64,000 bases of DNA from Azolla caroliniana (Eukaryota > Polypodiophyta), in NCBI GenBank assembly GCA_043228905.1, contig JBHGNT010000009.1, positions 9,486,001-9,550,000 on the forward strand. The letters run 5' to 3'. Under the pieces are notes generated by a model. It did not search any database. It was not told the origin of the DNA and was given only the letters and a program-made list of their open reading frames with translations. Position numbers and translations under genes: made by a program. Positions 48,420 to 58,591 of the stretch are shown here, piece by piece; within the stretch, counting starts at the first letter, position 1; every line of letters begins with the position of its first letter.

Positions 48420-49345
48420 CGAAGCACCACCAATGACTCTCCTATGGGTAGAAGAAGAGTTAGATGAGGAAGAGGTTCTAACCCAAGAACCTCTGCAACA
48501 ATAAGAACCAATTGCAATAAGAAGACAGAGATGAGCAATTCAGAAGCTGCTCGTTGGGTTGACATGGTAGCTTATGCACTTCCAGTTTGTAGATGATAAT
48601 GTTCCATCCACCTACCTAGAGGCCATTCACAGCATAGACAGTGGCAACTAGGCTAGTGCAATGGAAGAAGAGATGCAATCTCTTAAGAAGAACATGACGT
48701 GGAAGTTGGCACAACTACCGAAAGGAGAAATTAATGGCAATTGGGTGCAAATGGGTTTTTGCAAAGAAAGAAGGATTTGCGAGTAAAGAAGAAATTCGCT
48801 ACAAGGCAAGGTTGATGGCTAAAGGCTATGCTCAGAAGGAGGGAATCAATTATAATGAGGTATTTTCTCCACTTGTAAAACATTCCTCCATTAGAATTTT
48901 GTTGGCCTTGGTAGCACAATTGAATTTGGAGGTAGCTCAACTTGATGTGAAGACCACGTTCTTACACGGTGATTTGAAGGAGGAAATTTATATGACTCAA
49001 CCAGAAGGATAGAAGGTAAATGGTAAAGAAGATTGGGTTTCTAAACTTAGCAAATCGTTGTACGAACTAAAACAATCTCCGAGACAGTAGTACAAAGATT
49101 TGACAAGTTCATGAAGGGACAAAAGTAGTGGACTCGAAGCAAATACGATCATTGTGTGTATTTGCGCAATCTTCAAGATAGTTCATAAATCTACTTACTC
49201 TTATATGTTCAGATGATATGTTGATTGCAACAAAGAGTCCAATTGAGATTGATAGGTTAAAGGCTCAAATGAATAAAGAGTTCGAGATGAAGGATTTGGG
49301 GGAAGCTAAGAAGATCCTCACCATGGAGATAAGTGGAGATAGAGA
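48420..49345 (+). pseudogene. Copia-A reverse transcriptase, first part
   Basis: The frame contains AMEEEMQSLKKNMTWKLAQLP, CKWVFAKK, YKARLMAKGYAQKEGINY, EVFSPLVKHSSIRILLAL and AQLDVKTTFLHGDLKEEIYM, the standard N-terminal RT blocks. Several stops and frameshifts follow. The catalytic YVDD is decayed to a stop-containing form near 49215. It is cut at 49345 by Copia-B. Confidence 0.85.
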
Positions 49346-49956
49346 TTTTGAGGAATGAATCGTTAATCCACAAGCAAGAATACACTGAAATATTTAACTC
49401 AAAAACATAGTAAAACAGTAAAGATCACAAACTCCACTATGCACACGGTTTTATGTGGAAACCCTAACTAGGAAAACCACAGGAACAGAGATTCCACTAT
49501 ATTGAGAATATACAGGACATAATAGGTTACAACACTCTTTGTACGGCGTCTTGGCGTTCAAAGATTCCTAGCTATGGCGCCCCTTACGCTCACATTTTTT
49601 TGTAGAGCTCTCACCTTGCTATTCTCTGTACATACACAATTCCGTTCTACACACATCTCATGTTTACCCGAGGTGTATTTATACTAATACACAAAATGGG
49701 CTATTTACAATCATGGCCATTATTATTATCTAATAATAATAATAATAATAGTCTTACTAATCAGCCGACTCATTCGTTGACTATCGGGTCAGTTCGACTA
49801 GTCAGCCTGACCATCGACCATCCAGTCGACCCGACTAGCCGGTCGTGTCTTCGACCTCGATCAACTGTCCATGTCGACTCTCTCAGAGTCGAATCCTCGA
49901 CTGTCGGCTCTCTCTGAGCAGTTGGCTCCTCCCACTGGAGGGACATATTCCTAACA
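49346..49956 (-). repeat. Copia-B 3' LTR
   Basis: On the minus strand it begins TGTTAGGAATATGTCCC and ends near ..ATTCCTCAAAA. It aligns with 56234-56906 throughout. It is shorter, mainly through a shorter TAA microsatellite and missing short blocks. TATA (TATAAATA, minus) is conserved. Confidence 0.9.
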
Positions 49957-49970
49957 AACCCCCCCTTCAC
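49957..49970 (-). other. Copia-B polypurine tract
   Basis: The minus strand reads GTGAAGGGGGGGTT directly before the 3' LTR. Confidence 0.85.
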
Positions 49971-50029
49971 TCTAGTGGGGAGCGGTCCGTTATTCCTATC
50001 CTTTGTCGCCAAACTCTAAGTCTGTCCAC

Positions 50030-51535
50030 TGGTAGGTTTTTTGTAATCAAGTCATATCCATTGTCATCAGTATGGATCTTCACAAGGGTAAACTCTCCTT
50101 CCTCCACTTTCTCCTGTAACCAATGATATCTCCTTTGTATATGCTTGGTTCGGGAGTGGTACGTAACATTCTTTGCTAGATGTATGACACTCTACTTGTT
50201 ACAATGAAGCAAGAACTCCCTTTGCTTCATCCCCAACTCATTGAGAAAATTCCTCATCCAAATTAGTTCTTTGCCGGCCTCTACTGTTGCCATATACTCT
50301 GCCTCTGTGGTCGACAAGGGCACAGACTTCTGCAGTTGTGATTGCCACGTCACTACTCCCCTTGCATAGGTCATCACGTACCTTGATGTGGATTGGCTTG
50401 AGTCTACATCCCCCGACATGTCCGAGTCGGTAAACCCTTGAAGCATAGGATTCCCAACACCATACCTAAGGCATACTCTCGAGGTGCCTTTCAAGTACTT
50501 GAGTATCCACTTCACCACCGCCCAATGTTCTCTTCTTGGATTATTCATGTGTCGGCTTACTGTTCCCACAACAAAAGCTATGTCTAGTCTTGTGCAGACC
50601 ATAGCATACATTAGACTGCCGACGACCGAGGCATATGGTACTTTCCTCATCTCATGCTTTTCTTTCTCCCCTCTAGGGCATTGCTTTGCATTTAACTTGC
50701 AGTTAGTCGGTTACACAGAGCCGACCGGCTTTGCTTCCGACATGTTGAATCTTTCTAGGATCTTAGTCACGTTTTTCTCTTGTGACAACCACTGTGCAAC
50801 ACTTTCTTAGTTCTATCTCGAACTATGTGCATCCCTAAGATCCACCTTGCAGGTCCAAGATCTTTCATGGCAAATGACTTGCCTAATGCTTTCTACAAGC
50901 TATCGATCTTCCTTGTATCTTGAACAACTATAAACATGTCATCTACATATAATAAGAGAATCAAGAAGTCACCTTCATCGTACCTTTTGAAGAACACACA
51001 ATGATCCGCCGGTGTTTTCTGAAACCATGTTCCATCGTGAAGGATTCAAACTTCTTGTACCACTGGCGTGGAGCTTGTTTCAGACCATACAAGCTTTTCT
51101 TCACTCGACACACTAGGTTCCCTTTCCCTTTCTCCTCAAAGACTTCGGGCTGTTGCATGTAGATCTCTTCATCTAGTTCCCCATGCAAGAATGATCTCTT
51201 GACATCCAACTGTTCGATCTCTAGGTCCATGCTGGTAGCTATGCTCAAAACAGTTCAGATGGATGTCATTTTCACAATTGGAGCGAAAATCTCGTCGAAG
51301 TCGGCACCCTTTTTCTGTTGGAACCCCTTCACCACTATGCGTGCTTTATACCTAGGCGCGCTGTCGACTTCTCCAGTCTTCACCTTATAGACCCATTTGT
51401 TCCTGAGTGCTCTCTTACCTTTCAGTAATTCTACTAGGTCGTAGGTGTACTTTTCATGCAAGGAGTCCATCTCATATTGCCTCGCGCTCAACCATTTCTC
51501 TCTCTGCTCGTCGGCAATGGCTTCATATAACACTC
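50030..51535 (-). pseudogene. Copia-B reverse transcriptase and RNase H
   Basis: In order: EAIADEQREKWLSARQYEM (51530), WVYKVKTGEVDSAPRYKARI, DEIFAPIVKMTSI, LDVKRSFLHGELDEEIYM (51215), CRVKKSLYGLKQAPRQWYKKF (51110). The YVDD region is near 50945. RNase H then shows VVGSLMYAMVCTRLDIAF (50625), FTDSDMSGDVDSSQST (50435) and STTEAEYMATVEAGKELIW (50300). The C-terminal HSRTKHIQRRYHW and related motifs lie near 50170-50100. A few frameshifts and stops separate these parts. Confidence 0.88.
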
Positions 51536-51546
51536 TAGTTCACCGT

Positions 51547-52439
51547 TGTCGGGGTAGTTGTGGTTCGTGCGGCTAAGTCAAGGTTTGTGCAACAATGTTA
51601 GAAAGATTAAGGATAGGAAGAACAAGAGTTAGAAGTAATGTGCGAGAGAGAGACGAGCATATATAAGAGACTGAGACAATGTGTCATTGAAGAATTGAAA
51701 TGGTATGATAAGAACAAGCTTTAAATATTAAGAATACAAGATTTTACCAATTGTACAATGTCAATACAAGATACAACATTTCTTCCTTAAACTCTAGATT
51801 CGAATCCTTGACTTTGAAACATGAGGCTCCTCACCAAATGAGCTAACTTCTTTGATTGATGAACTCTTTGATTTCTTACTTCGAAACACGAGCCTCTTCC
51901 CAATGACCTAACTTGTTTGTTTAAATATCTTATTTTCTAAGTTTCTCTTCCTTGGGTCCCTTGTTACTTTCCTTCCCCCTCTTTATATAGTTGTTCTCAT
52001 GCAAATGATAATGTGTGGATGCATAACATGCATGGCATGCATGAAATGCATGTGATGCATGATCGCCATTTGGCGCACATGTGTTACATGTGATGCATGA
52101 TAGCCATCATGCTCATCTAAGCTCCCATGTATGAAAATATATATGGGATAACTGTAATGATGGACATTAAACTTTAAAATAAATAACCTAGCTTAGTGGT
52201 GTATGCTTTGTGTTTGGTATACAAGGTTCAAGTCCTTAAATTTTACTTAATACAATATTTAGGTTTATTCTTATATAGTGAAGCACATTCTTGAGAACAT
52301 TTCTAAAAACAAATAGCCTAGGCTACTGGTATATACATTGTGCTTGGTTTATAACGTTGTGGGTTCAAGTGTTTGAAATATTACTAAATATATTGTATTT
52401 AAGGTTATTTTTATATCGTGAAGCAAATCCTTCACGACA
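51547..52439. mobile_element. LTR-like insertion in Copia-B with tandem tRNA-like units
   Basis: The segment interrupts Copia-B between the linker after integrase and the start of RT. Its ends are TGTCG and CGACA, a TG..CA pair. Flanks are ACCGT and ACCAT if the final A overlaps, so the duplication is imperfect. It contains a TATA-like TTTATATAG (51981), many GCATG motifs (52019-52110) and, at 52178-52430, two tandem units with tRNA-like A and B boxes. No protein is encoded. Confidence 0.55.
52178..52430 (+). repeat. two tandem tRNA-related units (Pol III A and B boxes)
   Basis: Unit 1 has an A box TAGCTTAGTGG (52189-52199) and a B box GGTTCAAGTCC (52225-52235). Unit 2 has TAGGCTACTGG (52319-52329) and GGTTCAAGTGT (52362-52372). 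Each is followed by a shared TTATAT(A/C)GTGAAGCA block. Spacing between boxes is tRNA-like, but the sequences do not fold as full tRNAs by eye. They resemble tRNA-derived SINE heads. Confidence 0.6.
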
Positions 52440-52838
52440 CCATGATCAGTCAAGAGGATGTATTGACTGACATATGTTGTTGGCGCTCTCCTTTCTCTGA
52501 GTGGGTATCTCCTTCCACTCGTTGTCGGCTTCAGTTCAGATGTCTCTGCCGACTCTACTCTCGGCTCGGGTTCATATGTGTTGATCGGTCGTCAAGGATT
52601 TGCTGATTCCGGCTCGTAGTCTTCGATCGACTTCCATAGATCTGCCGACTCTGACTCATCCGTATTTGTCAGTTGCTCCGAGTCCACCAATTCGGATTCG
52701 GTAGTGTCGACTAGCTGTCTCCGAACAACCGATTGTGTCGGTTCACTTGGCCTTAAATTGATGGTCGTGGGAGTCGATTGGGAAGTCGATTCTAACTTTT
52801 GCTGCTTCCATTCCTCAAACGTCTTGTCTTCCAAGAAG
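52440..52838 (-). pseudogene. Copia-B integrase-RT linker
   Basis: The minus strand carries the variable region after integrase: VFLEDKTFEEWKQQK, then a Ser/Thr/Glu-rich linker, then YPLRERRAPTTYVS near 52505, a motif that usually precedes the RT. One stop lies at about 52592. The segment is bounded by two later insertions. Confidence 0.75.
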
Positions 52839-52843
52839 ACTAC

Positions 52844-53474
52844 TGATAGAGAGATGATAGAAAGAAGATAGAAGGAAGATATATAGATCGAAAACCACAA
52901 AGATATATTGATAATGAATAATCATGATGGAAGGAAGAGAGAAAGAAGATACATAAATCCAAGTCTACAAAGATATATGGATAACAACACAACCACACTA
53001 CATGAATAGGCAAGAAAAACACCACAAGAAGTAGACCCTCTTACTACCTTACTCTTCTTGCTTTATATAAAGTTCTCTTCCACTAGATAAGTTTCCCTTG
53101 CTTTCTTTTTTATGCTTTTTTTAGAGTTTTTCATCTCCTATTCTTAGCTATGACACATCGATCTTCTAATCGTCATATCTCCCTCGTCCAAGCTCCAAAT
53201 TTAGAGCTTTAATCTACGGATAGCTCTCTTCACAAGCTTTCTAACCCATATTTGAACATGATATTTGGCTTCCAAAGGAAAGAGTTATAAGCATTTGTTT
53301 CAGACTGTGTTTTGGTGGCTCACTTTTTCTTCTTTTACTTTTCTCCATGTGTCTTGCTTTTTGTTTGACTTATCCTCGGGACCTTGGTTCGTGATCTTAC
53401 CCTCCAGATGTGAACGCACCATACCTTATATTCTTGTAGACTTCAATACCTTGAATTCTAAAAACACTTTCGCA
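52844..53474. mobile_element. solo LTR, 631 bp, target duplication ACTAC
   Basis: The segment starts TGATAGAGAG and ends TTTCGCA (TG..CA). It is flanked by ACTAC on both sides (52839-52843 and 53475-53479). Copia-B coding sequence reads on smoothly across it once one duplication is removed. A TATA-like TTTATATAAAG lies at about 53061. No coding part is present. Its orientation cannot be decided because the TATA motif is nearly palindromic. Confidence 0.88.
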
Positions 53475-53479
53475 ACTAC

Positions 53480-54545
53480 GTCTTGACTTCTCACTACTTT
53501 CTTATCGACTACATCCAATAGCCTGTAGCCGAACTAATCTTCTGAGTATCCCATGAATATGCATGGCTTCGACTTACTGTCTAGCTTCAACCTTTGATCC
53601 TTAGGCACATACATATACGCTAAGCATCCGAACACCCTTAGATATCAGTAGGAGACATCCTTTCTTGTCCACACCTTTTGTGGGACATCACCTTTTAATG
53701 GTATTGAAGGAGACATGTTGATTAAATAAACAACCGTGTACATCGCCTCAACCCAGTATATCTTCGGTAGTTTAGCATGCAACAACATGCTCCTTACTCT
53801 CTCCATGATTGTTCAATTCATTCTCTTTGCAAGCCCGTTCAATTCAAGGGTCTTCGGTACTGTGTATTCAATTCGAATACCTTGGGCCTTGCAATATTCC
53901 TCGAAATGCCCTTTATATTCGCCACCATTGTCGGTTCAAACAACCTTTAACTTCCGACATGACTCCCGTTCGGATCTTGCTTGGAACTCCTTGAAGAACG
54001 ATAGTAGTTGATCTTTTGACTTTAGTACGAAAGCCCACAACTTCCGACTGTAGTCATCAATGAAAGTCACAAAGTACTGTCCGCCTCGATGCGACGAAAC
54101 ATCTACATAACACACATCCGTGTGTACTAGTTCCAATGGCACTTCTCTTCTCCTTGGTGGTCTTGAGTGGAATGCTGCTCTGTTCTGCTTTCCAACTAAG
54201 CAGTCAACGCACTTCTCCAAGTGCACTCCCTTTACCTCTGGTAGAAGTTTCTGGTCCGCTAGCAGATAGATGCAAACCCTTCTCACTCATGTGGCCTAGC
54301 CTCTTATGCCATATTTGTCCTACCGAGTCCGCTGCCACGTTCACTTCCGACTTGCACAATCAAGCTTGCATCATATACAGTATGCCTTCTTTTTGTGCTC
54401 GGGCCACTATAAGATTTCCTCGATAGAACTTCCACTTCCCATTTCGGAAGCTACCACTGTAGCATTCTTTGTCCAATCTTCCAATCGATATCAGTTTCAA
54501 TATGATATCGGGGACATGTCGAACATCCTTCAGAGTCAGTCAACA
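53480..54545 (-). pseudogene. Copia-B integrase
   Basis: The frame gives the zinc-binding part and linker (VHLEKCVDCLVGKQNRAAF, 54225), then VHTDVCYVDVSSHRGGQYF and FIDDYSRKLWAFVLKSKDQ (54130-54030), the core with its first catalytic Asp. Frames continue into KRMNxTI-type sequence (53820), the K..SYLRVFGC-like region (53640) and YRLLDVVDKKVVRSQDV at 53530. Stops and shifts occur, so the protein is not intact. Confidence 0.82.
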
Positions 54546-54945
54546 CCTTGTAGACGTCGTCAAACAAACACTTCCGACTCCAGCTATCTTGCACTCTCCA
54601 TGATCTCCCATCCTTACATAGCCATGATCCCCGGCCATGTAAGTCGAGAAATACTCTCTTGACAGAGTTATATGGAAAGATGCACTAGAGTCAATCACCC
54701 AAGTGCATTCTTCACTCGCTAGATTTGCACTTGCCTGTTCATAAATGAACATGAGTTCATCATTACTTGTAGCAATGACCGAAGTGCTCTTTTCATCAGG
54801 AATCTTCTTGGGTTCGACATTATTACTGACACTCTTGTCCTTTTTAAGATGTCGACAGTCCTTCTGGAAATGTCTAGGCTTTCCACAATAAAAGCACATG
54901 AGCTTACCTCTAGACTTTGACCTGGTTTGAGACTTTTCTCTCCTT
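54546..54945 (-). pseudogene. Copia-B zinc knuckle and protease
   Basis: A CCHC knuckle (CFYCGKPRHFQKDC, about 54895) is followed by the protease with the active-site region decayed from DSGAS to DSSAS (CTWVIDSSASFHIT, about 54700). MGDHGECKIAGVGSV follows. The frame is open through this part. Confidence 0.82.
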
Positions 54946-55548
54946 TAGCAAAGGGCTCGGTTCGGTTCAGTTTCTTGGCCTTGAAAGCAAACCAAACCAA
55001 ACTGTTTAAAATTTATGAAGCCATTTAAACCGAACTGTTGAACCAAACTGTTTACGAAAAATTTAAAACCAAACCAAACCGGTTTATCATAAGTGAAAAC
55101 TAAAACATTTTTTATTGATATTGATCATCACACTTATTATAAATTTGTGTGAGAAAATCATCATAAATTTATTCATCATACTTATCATAAATTTGATCAT
55201 CATACTTATAATATTTGATCATCATAAATGAAAAGGAGACTCTACATATAATACATATAAAATTTAATAAGTTAAAACTAGAGTTTAAAATTAAAAGTTG
55301 AAAGTTAGAGCCTATAGAGAAAATTTATGAGTATTTTTTAGTCTATAAACCTATAAACCTTTAAATCGAACCACATAAATAGAAACCGATAAACTGCTAA
55401 ACTGGTAAATTCAAAATCAAACCGAACCGAAACCGATTAGTAACATTTGAAACCAAACCAAACCATTTATTTATCTTCAAACCTATAAACCGTTAAGCCA
55501 CAGTTTATTGGTTCGGTTCGGTTCGAGCTGAAACCGGGCCCATTGCTA
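54946..55548. mobile_element. hAT-type MITE, 603 bp, in Copia-B gag
   Basis: The left end TAGCAAAGGGCTCGGTTC and the complement of the right end, TAGCAATGGGCCCGGTTTC, form imperfect inverted repeats. Flanks are CTCTCCTT (54938-54945) and GTCTCCTT (55549-55556), an 8-bp duplication with one mismatch, as made by hAT transposases. Removing the element with one duplication restores the gag frame. Inside are many AACCGAACC and AAACCAAACC motifs and AT-rich sequence, with no coding capacity. Confidence 0.82.
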
Positions 55549-56205
55549 GTCTCCTTGGTGGACTCCTTTGCTGGTTCCTTCCTCTACCGGTGTGTTGAGT
55601 CAAGTTTGACTCTGACTGGACTAGGACACCCTTGTCCTTCCTTTTGCTCTCCTCATTCAAGATACTTGTCTTTATTGCTTGTAGGGACAAGTTCTCTTCC
55701 TGACATGGGGTACTGAGAGTCACCACTAGATTCTCCCAACTGTCTGGCATGGTGCACAATAGTAGGATGGCCTGCATTGCATCTTCAAGGGGAAACTTGG
55801 TTGCAACAAGTTGATTTATATACCCCATGAATGTGTTGATGTGTTCGACGATGCTCTCATCGTTTCTATATTTTAGTTGTACGATCTTTCTCATAAGTGA
55901 GTTTTTATTGAGGGCATTCTTCTTCTCGTATAGACCTCATAGCTTCTACCACATCTCGTGGGTATTTGTGTCATTCGGCACATGCTGAAGGACACTTACA
56001 TCGATGCACTATCGGATGGTGGCCACCACCTTTCTGTTAAGAAGTTTCCATTCCGACTCTAATACCCCGTGGGTATTTTTGCTCCGTCGATTGGCTCATA
56101 CAGGTCTTTGACTATAAGAAGATCCTCCATCTTTATCTTCCCATCTACATAGTTTTGTGAGTTTAAAACTATCATACCTGGGAAACCGCTCACACCTCCT
56201 TCCAT
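55549..56205 (-). pseudogene. Copia-B gag
   Basis: The likely ATG at 56205 (MEGGVSGFPGM) opens a gag with stops in the first third. The frame at 55894-55549 (MRKIVQLKYRNDESIVEHIN, then LLCTMPDSWENLVVTL) is the UBN2-type gag core. It continues past the hAT MITE into the zinc knuckle. Confidence 0.8.
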
Positions 56206-56218
56206 GCTTGCACCTCAA

Positions 56219-56230
56219 GCTTTGATACCA
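56219..56230 (-). other. Copia-B primer binding site
   Basis: The minus strand reads TGGTATCAAAGC three bases after the LTR end, the initiator tRNA-Met type with one change. Confidence 0.85.
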
Positions 56231-56233
56231 ATT

Positions 56234-56906
56234 TGTTGAGGAACGAATAGTTAATCCATAAGCAAGAATACGCTGAAATACTTAACTTAGAAACACAGTA
56301 AAACAATAAAGATAAAAAACTCCACTCACTGTGCACACGGTTTTACATGGAAACCCCAAGTGGGGAAAACTACGGGAACAGAGATTCCACTATATTGAGA
56401 ATATACAGGCCATAATAGGTTACGACACTCTTTCTACGGAGTGTAACAGCCTCACAGGGCTCTTGACGTTCAAAGCTTCCTAGCTATGGCGCCGCTTACG
56501 CTCACCGTTTTCTCTAGTGCTCTCACCTCGCTATTCTCTGTATATACACAATTTTGTTCTACACACATGTCATATTTTCCCTAGGTGTATTTATACTAAT
56601 ACACAAAATGGGCTATTTAAAGTCATGGTCATTATTATTATCTAATAATAATAATAATAATAATAATAATAGTCTTACTAATCAGCCGACTCATTTGTCG
56701 ACTATCAGATTGGTCTGATTATTAGGCTTGGTCATCGACCATCCGATCGGCCCGACTAGTCAGTTGTGTCTTCGACCTTGATCAACTCTCCATGTCGACT
56801 GCTTGACTATCGGCTCTCATCGGACCAGTCAACTGCTCCCTTGTCTTCGACTGTCGGCTCTCTCCGAGCAGTTGGCTCCTCTCACTAGAGGGACATATTC
56901 CTAACA
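56234..56906 (-). repeat. Copia-B 5' LTR
   Basis: It begins (minus) TGTTAGGAATATGTCCC and ends ..TTCCTCAACA, 673 bp. It carries the TATA box TATAAATA near 56590 and a long TAA microsatellite (56640-56670). The outer flank AGAGA matches the flank of the 3' LTR. Confidence 0.92.
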
Positions 56907-57348
56907 AGAGAGGGGGACAAACTTTGGCTTTCTCAGAAGCAGTATTTGAAGAGGATACTACAACGTTTTGGTATGTACGATGATACAAAACCTGTAAGTA
57001 CTCTACTTGCTCCTCATTTGAAACTAAGTAGTTGATTATCTCCAACAACTGATAAAGATCGAGAATACATGGTGAAAGTTCTGTATGCAAATGAAGTTGG
57101 AAGCTTGATGTACGAAATGGTGTACAAGACCTGATATTTCACATGCTGTTAATATTGTTAGCAGGTATATGCATGATCCAGAAAAGGGTCATTGGCAAGT
57201 TGTGAAATGGATTTTGCAGTATCTTCAAAATACCTTGGATGTTGGATTGACATTTGAGCAGGATAAATCACTTGGTAAATGCATAGTTGGATATTGTGAT
57301 TCTGATTATGTAGGTGATTTGGATAAGTGATGATCTACAACTTGCTAT
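56907..57348 (+). pseudogene. Copia-A reverse transcriptase end and RNase H start
   Basis: After Copia-B the plus strand continues the RT: KLWLSQKQYLKRILQRFGMY (56926), DTKPVSTLLAPHLKLS (56984), then MYEMVYKT (decayed), ISHAVNIVSRYMHDPEKGHW (57136), VGYCDSDYVGDLDK (57286) and a remnant STTCY. Stops occur at 57030 and 57328. It is cut at 57349 by the Gypsy LTR. Confidence 0.85.
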
Positions 57349-57778
57349 TGTCAGGAACAATACTAAGACAGAGAAGGAATTAGTACTAAAAGAAGTATTA
57401 GTACTAAGAGAGGTGAAGAACTCTCGAGAGAAGGAAAGAGTGAGTGAGAGGGAGGGAGAGAGAGATCGAGAGAGAGAGAGAGTGATGATAAGACAAGATA
57501 TATATTATGTGAAGAAAATGTACAGTAGCTAGGAGGCTTAAGACTGGCGTTGAACCGATTTGGTTCGAAATAATGCCTTGTGCCTCCTTTTATAGTGTTC
57601 TAAGGAATACTCTTGAAGTTTCTAGAATGTTCTAGAGAAATCTGGAATATACATCAATTTTCTATAATAAAACATAAATGAAAATAATATTCTACGTATT
57701 ACAATGTATAGTCTAATGGTCAAGAGCTCGACCCATGTAGCATAAGGTCATGGGTTCGAGTCTTGCCATATCATGACA
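57349..57778 (-). repeat. Gypsy-C 3' LTR
   Basis: It spans 430 bp from TGTCA to TGACA, the ends being inverted. It includes a GA-rich part (57420-57482) and, on the plus strand, a tRNA-like A box TAGTCTAATGG (57710-57720) and B box GGTTCGAGTCT (about 57753-57763). The left flank is GCTAT in Copia-A RNase H. Confidence 0.92.
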
Positions 57779-57791
57779 CTATCCCCCCTTT
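57779..57791 (-). other. Gypsy-C polypurine tract
   Basis: The minus strand reads AAAGGGGGGATAG just before the 3' LTR. It overlaps the last codons of the integrase frame. Confidence 0.82.
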
Positions 57792-58591
57792 AAAACGACG
57801 AGTGTAACGAGTCGTTTTGGATTGAGGACCCGGTTTGTCTGGAAGTCTTCAAGAAGAGCACGAGCATTGGTGACATTCTCTATCAGTTCCCAAGTACGCT
57901 CGCTGGGACTATATCCTAGCCAATCGACTAGATAGTAGAGCTTGTTGCGAACAAGCTTAGAATCAAGGATGGCGGCAACCTCGTACTCAGGTCCATCTTC
58001 AAGCTCGATCGGGGGTGGAGGTTGTGTAATACGTCCTGGGATGGTGCTCTCTTGATAGGGTTCGAGGAGAGAACTATGAAACACCGAATGTATCCGAAGT
58101 TGTGGAGGTAGATCAAGACGAAAAGCGACATCATTAATCTTTCCTATAATACGGAAAGGACCTAATCGCCGATAATCCAACTTCTCGCATGGGCGAGTGG
58201 TCTTGATGTGTCGTTGGAGTAGCCATACCCGATCTCCAATGTTAAAACTAGATGGGAGTCGATGACGATCCGCATAAACCTTGTGTGTTTGTTGAGCTTG
58301 TTGGAGGTGAGTAGATACATCCGCTTGTATCTTGCATAACCTCTCCAAACGATCTTCTGCGCAAGGATTTGTGGACACCTCTGGGGTTTCAAGTACACAC
58401 CACGGGGGGTGACATCCCGTATAAGCATAAAATGGCGTAACTTTAGTGGATGCGTGGATAGAGTTGTTATAGGCAAATTCGGCGAAGTGGAGAATATCTG
58501 CCCAGTCATCCTGATGATAGCTGAGAAAGCATCGCAGATACTGCTCCAACGTTTGATTGGTTCGTTCGGCTTGGCCATCGGTTTGGGGGTG

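Larger units (their letters stand above)
49346..56906 (-). mobile_element. Copia-B: near-full-length Ty1/copia element, 7.56 kb with later insertions, target duplication AGAGA
   Basis: The element lies between AGAGA repeats (49341-49345 and 56907-56911). On the minus strand it has a 5' LTR (56906-56234), primer site, gag, zinc knuckle, protease, integrase, RT, RNase H, polypurine tract and 3' LTR (49956-49346). Three later insertions enlarge it: a hAT MITE (54946-55548), a solo LTR (52844-53474) and an LTR-like insert (about 51547-52439). Point stops and frameshifts exist, but long stretches are intact, so it is much younger than Copia-A. Confidence 0.93.
45196..57348 (+). mobile_element. Copia-A: old plus-strand Ty1/copia element, rearranged and multiply interrupted
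   Basis: Plus-strand order is primer site, gag, zinc knuckle, GAG-pre-integrase and integrase start (45196 to about 47235), then an inverted piece (47236-48360), then the RT (48420-49345), Copia-B (49346-56906), and the rest of RT plus the start of RNase H (56907-57348), ending where the Gypsy LTR begins. The RT frame resumes exactly across Copia-B once one copy of the AGAGA duplication is removed. Gag has an in-frame amber codon and a 237-bp tandem duplication. It cannot encode working proteins. Confidence 0.85.

Noticed and set aside
57708-57765. A true tRNA gene in the Gypsy-C LTR
   Set aside because: A and B boxes are present, but no cloverleaf with acceptor stem could be drawn and the segment is part of both LTRs.
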